Shown here piece by piece: positions 58,704 to 64,000 of a stretch of DNA of 64,000 bases; the stretch's first letter is position 1; each line of letters starts with the position of its first letter. The notes under the pieces are model-generated. The model was not told the DNA's origin. It saw only the letters and a list, made by a program, of their open reading frames with translations, and made no database searches. The position numbers were made by a program, and so were the translations under genes. The DNA is from Haloarcula litorea. Lineage in GTDB: Archaea; Halobacteriota; Halobacteria; Halobacteriales; Haloarculaceae. The DNA lies in assembly GCF_029338195.1 (NCBI RefSeq), contig NZ_CP119779.1, positions 1,612,001 to 1,676,000 on the forward strand. The letters are read 5' to 3'.

Positions 58704-59195
58704 ATGTCCGGAGACGACCTCCGTCGCGTGGCGACGGGCGAGGCGGTGGGCGACCGACCCGACGAGCGACTGACTCCCCTCGACGGGACGGACGACCGGC
58801 GAGTCGCGGCCAGTCGCGACGCCGTCCCGGAGTCGGTGTTGGCCTCGATCGCCGACGATGTCGCCGACGGCGACGTCGCGGTCGACGACGGACTCGTCAC
58901 GGGGAGCCTCGACGAGGTCCTGCTGGCACTGATCGCGCTGTCGGACGACGAGACCCACGGGACCGGACTGATGACGGAGCTGTCGAACCTGTTCGACGCC
59001 GACCTGAGCCCGGGCACTGTCTACCCCCGGCTCCACGAGCTCGAAGCCGACGACACGCTCGCGGTCCACGAGCTCGTCCAGACCAAGCAGTACGCTATCG
59101 ACGACCCCGACACGGCACGCGCGTCGATCGAGGACGCGGCACGCAGCCACCTGGCACTCGGGCTGTTCCTGCACGCGTCCCTCGACGCCGTGTGA
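58704..59195 (+). CDS. PadR-family transcriptional regulator
   Basis: A 163-residue protein. Residues 80-163 are a PadR winged helix (LDEVLLALIALSDDETHGTGLM, LSPGTVYPRLHELEADDTL, YAIDDP). The N-terminal 75 acidic residues have no known fold. TATATG-type promoter at 58653-58659 and a purine-rich GGTGAG just before ATG 58704 suggest a leadered transcript. Haloarchaeal PadR proteins of this shape are widespread; ligand and targets are unknown. Confidence 0.85.
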   Translation: MSGDDLRRVATGEAVGDRPDERLTPLDGTDDRRVAASRDAVPESVLASIADDVADGDVAVDDGLVTGSLDEVLLALIALSDDETHGTGLMTELSNLFDADLSPGTVYPRLHELEADDTLAVHELVQTKQYAIDDPDTARASIEDAARSHLALGLFLHASLDAV

Positions 59196-59321
59196 CGCGA
59201 ACCGGTTCTCTCAGTTCGGCCTGTTCCCGGCCCCGGTCGGGTTCGGCTACACCCCCTCGACGGGTCGACGGCGCTCCCGCTCCACTGGAGTCGACGACGA
59301 ACCGCAGAAAGCGCGCCGTGG

Positions 59322-59498
59322 TTATACCGGTGTCCAGCCGCACACCGAGCACTCGGTCGCCGACGTCTCGTGGAGACCGCCACAGTCCGGACACTGTTTC
59401 TTGTTGTAGTTCTCCTCCCAACCGGGCTCGTCGACCTCGTGGCCCCGCTGTGAGAGGAACTCGTCGAACATATCGTCGCTACTCGGTGCGGACGCCAT
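59322..59498 (-). CDS. HVO_0416-type zinc-finger micro-protein
   Basis: A 58-residue zinc protein: MASAPSSDDMFDEFLSQRG, then NKKQCPDCGGLHETSATECSVCGW with two CxxC pairs forming a zinc ribbon. It matches the small haloarchaeal zinc-finger family typified by HVO_0416. ATG 59498 starts the family; a TATA-like TATATGC lies about 27 bp upstream. Haloarchaeal zinc micro-proteins are thought to act as adaptors or regulators; its own role is unknown. Confidence 0.85.
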   Translation of the reverse strand: MASAPSSDDMFDEFLSQRGHEVDEPGWEENYNKKQCPDCGGLHETSATECSVCGWTPV

Positions 59499-59751
59499 AC
59501 GTGCTATGGTATACCACACCAGCATATAGAACTACCGGTACTGTCGAACGTTGCCACACCACCGCCGCTGCGGATCGCCCGGCGACGGCGATTTCCGAGT
59601 GTCCGGTATCGGACGGCGACGGCTCCACGCACCGGTCTCACGCCCTGTCCACCGGCGTCACGGACCGCCGCCGTGTCGACGACCGGCCCCGTCGCCGTTC
59701 GCCGACTGCCGACGCGGGCGGCTGTACGTGTGAGCGAGAGGGCGGCGCTGA
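59499..59751. other. Gene-free, degenerate sequence
   Basis: About 250 bp with broken codon bias and stops in the frame that later encodes the PAC2-like remnant (in-frame TGA at 59749-59751). No functional gene is seen apart from the upstream promoter of the zinc-finger gene. Confidence 0.4.
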
Positions 59752-59928
59752 CTCTCCTCGGAACTCGAACAGCTGTACGGGCTCGCCGTCGACGAGACGG
59801 AGCTGCGGGAACGCGGCGAGCAGATTGAGCGATATTACGAGCCGCTCGCCGACCGGATGGCCCCGCCGGCCGAGGCCGAACAGTCGGCGGCGAGCCACGA
59901 CTACCCGGAAGACAGGATGTGCGTGTAG
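59752..59928 (+). pseudogene. C-terminal remnant of a PAC2/proteasome-assembly-chaperone-like gene
   Basis: An open stretch of 58 codons with no start codon, beginning right after an in-frame TGA. It encodes LSSELEQLYGLAVDETELRE, then RGEQIERYYEPLADRMAPPA and ends HDYPEDRMCV followed by TAG. The amphipathic helix and the PEDRM-x end resemble the C-terminus of haloarchaeal PAC2-family proteins. Good haloarchaeal codon bias shows it was once translated. It lies 310 bp from two tRNA genes, a common site for recombination. Confidence 0.5.
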
Positions 59929-59966
59929 CGGTGGCGGGCGATCCGAGTCCCCCAACCGCCGTCGGC

Positions 59967-60149
59967 TCACTCCTCTGCGATCTCGTGGCCCTGCCTCCCT
60001 CGATCCCCTGTCCCCGGGGTGTGATCGAAAGGACGCCGTCGCTCGCGGCGGGTGAGCTGTTCGTCCGCCTCGTCGACCGACGCCGTCCGCTCGGCGGTGA
60101 TCCGGAGCCTGTGGTCCGCGACCGTGATGTCGACGAGGTCGGTCGGCAT
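59967..60149 (-). CDS. Possible small hypothetical protein
   Basis: A 60-residue frame: MPTDLVDITVADHRLRITAE, then RTASVDEADEQLTRRERRRP and a polar end. The first 35 residues look like a real beta-strand/helix protein, the rest does not. It sits downstream of the two tRNA genes on the same strand. Equally likely to be chance or a degraded gene. Confidence 0.3.
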   Translation of the reverse strand: MPTDLVDITVADHRLRITAERTASVDEADEQLTRRERRRPFDHTPGTGDRGRQGHEIAEE

Positions 60150-60236
60150 CGACTCCGATCGGCCCCCACTGGGCGACGGGACCGGAAACCCGCGGGCGGC
60201 GTGTTTCGCCCGTCGCGCTCGCTCCTCGCAGAAACG

Positions 60237-60311
60237 TGGGCCCTGCCGGATTTGAACCAGCGCTCAATCGGTTATGAGCCGACCGCTTTAACCAGACTAA
60301 GCTAAGGGCCC
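60237..60311 (-). tRNA. tRNA-Ile2 (anticodon CAU), Met-type anticodon
   Basis: Minus-strand cloverleaf: acceptor GGGCCCT/AGGGCCC with A discriminator, D-arm GCTT...AAGC, anticodon arm GTCGG-CTCATAA-CCGAT, T-arm GCTGG-TTCAAAT-CCGGC. CAU could be elongator Met, but the GGCCCCTTAGCT-like 5' half and CTCATAA loop match isoleucine tRNAs whose C34 is modified to agmatidine in archaea, which then read AUA. No intron. Confidence 0.8.
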
Positions 60312-60392
60312 TCGGCGGCAGTTCTCGATTCCTCGTCTTTAGCCTGTCGGCATCGGCGTCCCGCGGGTGTCCGATCGGCGCGACGGAGAAGA

Positions 60393-60465
60393 CGCCACCG
60401 CCAGGGCTCGAACCTGGGACAACCACGTTAACAGCGTGGTGCTCTACCAACTGAGCTACGGCGGC
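60393..60465 (-). tRNA. tRNA-Asn (anticodon GUU)
   Basis: Minus-strand cloverleaf: acceptor GCCGCCG/CGGTGGC with one G-U pair and G discriminator, D-arm GCTC...GAGC, anticodon arm CCACG-CTGTTAA-CGTGG, T-arm CCAGG-TTCGAGC-CCTGG. It lies 81 bp upstream of tRNA-Ile2 and both are likely transcribed together from the TATA box at 60494-60502. Confidence 0.96.
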
Positions 60466-60493
60466 TCGGACGCATCCAAACCTTATCCGAGTC

Positions 60494-60502
60494 GTTAAAT
60501 AT
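60494..60502 (-). promoter_or_regulatory. TATA box of the tRNA-Asn/tRNA-Ile2 unit
   Basis: Minus-strand ATATTTAAC centred about 33 bp upstream of the tRNA-Asn 5' end. Confidence 0.55.
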
Positions 60503-60561
60503 GGCTTTCGCTTCCGGTCGTCACCGACACGCTTTCACGCACTCTGTGGGAACCAGGGGGT

Positions 60562-61953
60562 ATGAGCGACGAGTTCGACGCCGTCGTCGAGCGGGTCCGG
60601 GCCCGGGTCTCGCCCGACGCCACGGAGCGCGAGCGGCTCCAGGCGGCCGCGGAGGCGGTGATGGAGCGGGCGCGGACGGCAGTCGCGGACCTGCCGGTCG
60701 ACGCCGAGGTGATCCAGGTCGGGTCGACGGCCCGGGGGACCTGGACCGCCGGCGATCGGGACGTGGACGTGTTCGTCGCGTTCCCGCCGGAACTCGACCC
60801 GTCCGAGCTGGAGCGGTACGGCCTGCAGGTGGGTCACGCCGTCCTCCCCGACGGCCACGAGGAGTACGCCGAACACCCTTACGTCGTCGGGACCGTCGAC
60901 GGCTACGACGTGGACCTCGTCCCGTGTTACGCCGTCGACGACGCGGGCGACATCCAGTCGGCGGTCGATCGGACGCCGTTTCACACGCGCTATCTCGACG
61001 GCCGGCTGGACGACGGCCTCGCAGACGAGGTCCGGGTCGCGAAGGCGTTCCTGAAGGGCGTCGGCGTCTACGGGAGCGACCTCCGGACGCGGGGGTTCTC
61101 GGGCTATCTCACCGAACTGCTCGTCCTGGCGTACGGCGGGTTCCGGGCGCTCGCCGACGCCGCCGCGGACTGGCATCCACCGGTGCGGTTCGACCCGGCC
61201 GACCACGGGACCGAGACGTTCGACGACCCGCTGGTGGTCGTCGACCCGACCGACCCCGAGCGCAACGTCGCGGCGGTCTGCTCGGCGGAGAGCGTCGCCC
61301 GGCTCCAGCACTACGCCCGGGACCTGCTGACCGACCCACGCGCGGAGCTGTTCGAGTCCCGCGACCCCGAGCCGTACGACGCCGACGACGTGCGGGCCGC
61401 CGTCGACCGCCGCGGGACGACGCCGGTCGCGCTCCGGTTCGACGCGCCGGACGTGGTCGCCGACCAGCTCTGGCCGCAGCTCCGGAAGTCGCTGCACGGC
61501 GTCACGGACGAACTCGAACGGCGGGGGTTCGAGGCGTTCCGGGCGGCGGCGTTCGCCGGGGACAGCGGTGGCCCCGACGGCCCGGCCGCCGCGACCGGCG
61601 ACGCCGTCCTGCTGGTCGAACTCGCCGTGGCCGAGCGGCCGGCCGTCGAGCGCCACGAGGGGCCGCCGGTCCACGTCCGCGAGCACGCCGAGGGGTTCTA
61701 CGAGGCCTACGCCGACGATCCCGACGCGGTCGGCCCGTACGTCGACGGCGACCGCTACGTGGTCGAGCGCGACCGGGCGTTCCGGAGCGCCGAGGCCTTC
61801 CTCCGGAGCGACGCCCTGTTCGACGTCCGCCTCGGTCCCCACGTCGAGTCGGCGCTCGACGACGGCTACGAGCTGCTCGTGGGGGCGGAGATCGCGGCGC
61901 TGGCCGACGCCTTCGGCCGTGACCTGGCGGCGTACTTCGATCCGCAGCCGTGA
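60562..61953 (+). CDS. cca: CCA-adding tRNA nucleotidyltransferase, class I
   Basis: A 463-residue archaeal CCA-adding enzyme, needed because the tRNA genes here do not encode CCA. The catalytic motif is VGSTARGTWTAGDRDVDVFV with the two metal Asp; later VDLVPCYAVDD (third Asp), FHTRYLDGRLDD, LKGVGVYGSDLRTRGFSGYLTELLVLAYGGF. It has the full archaeal length and lies divergent from the tRNA genes. Confidence 0.95.
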   Translation: MSDEFDAVVERVRARVSPDATERERLQAAAEAVMERARTAVADLPVDAEVIQVGSTARGTWTAGDRDVDVFVAFPPELDPSELERYGLQVGHAVLPDGHEEYAEHPYVVGTVDGYDVDLVPCYAVDDAGDIQSAVDRTPFHTRYLDGRLDDGLADEVRVAKAFLKGVGVYGSDLRTRGFSGYLTELLVLAYGGFRALADAAADWHPPVRFDPADHGTETFDDPLVVVDPTDPERNVAAVCSAESVARLQHYARDLLTDPRAELFESRDPEPYDADDVRAAVDRRGTTPVALRFDAPDVVADQLWPQLRKSLHGVTDELERRGFEAFRAAAFAGDSGGPDGPAAATGDAVLLVELAVAERPAVERHEGPPVHVREHAEGFYEAYADDPDAVGPYVDGDRYVVERDRAFRSAEAFLRSDALFDVRLGPHVESALDDGYELLVGAEIAALADAFGRDLAAYFDPQP

Positions 61954-61960
61954 GGACGCG

Positions 61961-62965
61961 CTACGACCCGAAGCCCCGTTCGGCCAGTTCGTCCAGCACC
62001 TCGCGGGCCTCGTCGCTCACGTCGCCGTCGGGCTCCATCGGCCGGTAGCCGTCCATCACTTCGTGGACGGTGGCGACGGAGTCCGAGAGCGTGTCGAGGC
62101 CGTAGCCGCCCTCGAGAACGAACCCGAGGCCCGCGTCACAGTCGTCCGCGAGGTTTCGCATCCGGGCGGTCATCGCCCCGTACCCCTCCGTCGAGACCCG
62201 CATCCGCGAGATAGGGTCGTGTTCGTGGGCGTCGAAGCCGGCGCTGACCACCAGCAGGTCGGGGTCGTAGTCGGCGACGGCGGGGGCGATGCAGTCGTCG
62301 ATGGCCGCGAGGTAGTCGGCGGTGTCCGCGCCCGGCCTGTACTTCACGTTGAGGGTCGCGCCCTCGCCGTCGCCCCTCCCGGTCTCGTCGACGGCCCCGG
62401 TCCCGGGGTAGAGCCCGTCCTCGTGGATCGAGGCGTAGAAGACGTCGCCGCGGTCGTAGAAGATGTCCTGCGTGCCGTTCCCGTGATGGACGTCCCAGTC
62501 GAAGATGGCCACGCGGTCGGCTCCGTCCTCCAGGGCGGCCTGAGCGGCGACGCCGGCGTTGTTGATGAAACAGAACCCCATCGCGTCGTCGGCGACGGCG
62601 TGGTGACCGGGTGGCCGACCCAGGGCGAAGGGGGTGTCCCGGTCGGAGACGTCCGTCCCGGCGGCCCGTGCGGCCCACACCGAGAGGCCGGCCGAGGCCA
62701 GCGCGGCGTCCCAGGTGGCCTCGACGGCGACGGTGTCGGCGTCCCAGTCCCCGCCACCGTCGTCGCAGAACTCGCGGAACTCGTCGATGTAGTCGGGGTC
62801 GTGGACGGTCCGTACGAGGTCCAGGTCGGCGTCGTTGGCGGCGACGTACTCGACGCCGTGGCGCTCCTTGAGCGCCCGCCGGACCGCACGGAGGCGGTCG
62901 GCACTCTCGGGGTGGCGCTGGCCGGTGTCGTGGTCCAGACAGACCTCGCGGTAACCGAAGTTCAT
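61961..62965 (-). CDS. Histone deacetylase family protein
   Basis: A 334-residue class II-type HDAC/acetylpolyamine amidohydrolase fold. Charge-relay and zinc site: RPPGHHAVADDAMGFC (His pair), IFDWDVHHGNGTQDIFY (Asp, His), DLLVVSAGFDAHEHDP (Asp) and EGGYGLD. Zinc ligands are complete, so it should be active. It starts immediately after the histone stop codon (no gap) and is co-transcribed with it. Substrate may be acetyl-lysine proteins or acetylated small molecules. Confidence 0.92.
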   Translation of the reverse strand: MNFGYREVCLDHDTGQRHPESADRLRAVRRALKERHGVEYVAANDADLDLVRTVHDPDYIDEFREFCDDGGGDWDADTVAVEATWDAALASAGLSVWAARAAGTDVSDRDTPFALGRPPGHHAVADDAMGFCFINNAGVAAQAALEDGADRVAIFDWDVHHGNGTQDIFYDRGDVFYASIHEDGLYPGTGAVDETGRGDGEGATLNVKYRPGADTADYLAAIDDCIAPAVADYDPDLLVVSAGFDAHEHDPISRMRVSTEGYGAMTARMRNLADDCDAGLGFVLEGGYGLDTLSDSVATVHEVMDGYRPMEPDGDVSDEAREVLDELAERGFGS

Positions 62966-63403
62966 TCAGTAGTACTGGGCGAGTTCGAAGTAGGTTCGGA
63001 CGTCGGCGGCCTTGACCGTCCGCCGGTCGGCGTGGCGGGCGAGGTCGGCGGCGGCCGCGGCGGCGTCGTCGGCGAACCGCTCGAGGACGGACGCCAGCGC
63101 CACGCGGGCGTCCATCGCGACCCGGTAGTCGTCGTCGATGTCGAGCCGAGCGATGCGGTCGACGGGGGCGACGGGGAGTTCCAGGGCGTCCTTGTCCGGG
63201 ACCTCCCCGACGCCGAAGTCCGACGGCATCAGCGTCTTCCGGCCGTCGGCGGTCGCCTCCTCGGCCGCGTCGACGGCCAGCCGCGCCCCCCGCTGCTGGA
63301 TTCGACGCGCCAGTTCCTCTGCCGCGTCGGCACTCACGCGCAACCCGCCGGCGTTCCGTCGGATGACGGTATCGACCGGCGCGAACGGCAACTCGACGCT
63401 CAT
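62966..63403 (-). CDS. Archaeal histone, two-fold doublet
   Basis: A 145-residue protein with two histone folds in tandem, the haloarchaeal HpyA/HstA type. Fold 1: ELPFAPVDTVIRRNAGGLRV, SADAAEELARRI...ATADGRKTLMPSDF. Fold 2: ELPVAPVDRIARLDIDDDYRV, ARVALASVLERFAD...RRTVKAADV. It binds DNA or regulates transcription; in halophiles a genome-wide packing role is doubtful. A TATA-like CCTTAAGG lies about 27 bp upstream. First gene of an operon with the HDAC-family gene. Confidence 0.95.
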   Translation of the reverse strand: MSVELPFAPVDTVIRRNAGGLRVSADAAEELARRIQQRGARLAVDAAEEATADGRKTLMPSDFGVGEVPDKDALELPVAPVDRIARLDIDDDYRVAMDARVALASVLERFADDAAAAAADLARHADRRTVKAADVRTYFELAQYY

Positions 63404-63458
63404 ACAAACACGCGGGAGTGTTGCGGCCTTAAGGGTTTCCGTAACCCCGCTTGGCGGC

Positions 63459-64000
63459 TCAGAACACGTCGTCGGCGTCGACCCGCCCGTCGTCTAGCGC
63501 CCCTCGGACGGTGACTTCCTGGCCCAGCTGGACGCGCTGGTCGGTGTCGACGCTCATCGTCTGCTCGCCGTCGTCCAGCACGACGGGGTCGCCGGTCTGG
63601 ACGACGGTCCCGGTGAACTCCACCTGCTCGGCGGTCTGTGCGCCGCCGGCAGCCGTGCCGGCGTCGGAGGCCGTGCCGGTGTCCCCGCCACTGCCGCCGG
63701 CGTCGCCGTCGCTCCCCCCGCCGAACGACGAGAGCCCGGCGTGGTCGTCGTCGCCCTCCGGTTCGGGGGCGGTGCTCGCAGCGCCGTCGTCGAGCACCAC
63801 GACCGTCGACGCCCAGTTGGCCGAGGCCTCCTTGTCGTCCTGCCAGCCGTCCTGGATCTCGACGTCCGCGGCGAGCACCTCGTCGCCGGGCGCGATCTCC
63901 TTGTCCGCCTTCTCGCCCCACAGCGCCACGCGGATGTCGCCGGTGCCGTCCTGGATGCGGACGTTCCGGACCTGGCCCTCGCTGCCGTCGTCGCGGTCGA
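63459..64000 (-). CDS. OB-fold single-stranded DNA-binding protein, 5' end outside window
   Basis: About 180 codons of the C-terminal part are present; the N-terminus lies beyond base 64000. The visible start NVRIQDGTGDIRVALWGEKADKE, then IAPGDEVLAADVEIQDGWQD is an OB-fold of the RPA/ssDNA-binding type with the WGEKAD sequence seen in archaeal RPA41-like proteins. A Gly/Ser/Asp linker separates it from a second OB-like strand set (VEFTGTVVQTGDPVVLDDGE...VTVRGALDDGRVDADDVF). It would bind ssDNA in replication and repair. 55 bp downstream lies the histone operon promoter. Confidence 0.85.
   Translation of the reverse strand, partial: DRDDGSEGQVRNVRIQDGTGDIRVALWGEKADKEIAPGDEVLAADVEIQDGWQDDKEASANWASTVVVLDDGAASTAPEPEGDDDHAGLSSFGGGSDGDAGGSGGDTGTASDAGTAAGGAQTAEQVEFTGTVVQTGDPVVLDDGEQTMSVDTDQRVQLGQEVTVRGALDDGRVDADDVF

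Noticed and set aside
1..64000. CRISPR arrays, insertion sequences, prophage or integrase genes
   Set aside because: No regularly spaced repeats, transposase motifs, terminal inverted repeats or integrase motifs were seen anywhere in the window.

Overview
The window is GC-rich (about 70 percent), has very acidic deduced proteins and haloarchaeal TATA boxes about 27 bp upstream of start codons. It also carries haloarchaeal families (HVO_0476- and HVO_0416-type zinc fingers, DUF5809/DUF5810 pair, Bat-type HTH regulators, doublet histone, Tat lipoproteins). It is chromosomal DNA of a denitrifying member of the class Halobacteria; the genus cannot be fixed from the sequence alone.

Layout. 1-4.7 kb: a zinc alcohol dehydrogenase (5' end outside), a VOC protein, two CPBP intramembrane proteases and a winged-helix/3-TM membrane protein pair. 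4.8-5.1 kb: tRNA-Arg(CCG) followed by two tandem copies of its 3' end. 5.2-12.1 kb: membrane ferredoxin, 6-phosphogluconate dehydrogenase, M29 aminopeptidase, class V aminotransferase, NUDIX-eIF2B fusion, cyclase and MBL hydrolase. 12.3-18.2 kb: phosphate uptake operon pstS-pstC-pstA-pstB with a three-fold oversized PstA and no phoU.

18.5-33.5 kb is a denitrification island: quinol NO reductase, copper nitrite reductase NirK and a haem-copper oxidase subunit I. With them are two radical SAM/SPASM enzymes of the AhbC/AhbD (haem-maturation) type, each translationally coupled to its own small partner protein, two NnrS/oxidase-like membrane proteins, two DUF2249 proteins, two cupins, a stand-alone GlutR-dimerisation-like protein and an HTH_10 regulator. 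The island is tied together by a 12-bp palindrome, consensus CGAAYRTRTTCG. It lies 37-39 nt before the start codon of six genes, at related positions near others, and twice in front of the regulator gene itself. This candidate regulon and the coupled radical SAM/partner pairs are the most interesting content.

33.6-41 kb: two cytoplasmic GH13 enzymes (one trehalose-synthase-like), a Bat-type regulator, an alpha/beta hydrolase, and a Cys-motif membrane protein preceded by a decayed partial copy. 41-54 kb: a second alcohol dehydrogenase, housekeeping and conserved haloarchaeal genes, a two-subunit Fluc fluoride channel, two tandem isoaspartyl methyltransferases, a CcdA/TlpA-like thiol pair, an M29-like peptidase and type II GAPDH. 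54-64 kb: RNA-processing genes (HARP-like RNase P/RNA ligase pair, UvrD helicase, CCA-adding enzyme), a second HTH/3-TM pair, PadR, tRNA-Ile2 and tRNA-Asn beside a gene remnant, and a histone-HDAC-family pair with an OB-fold ssDNA-binding gene running out of the window.
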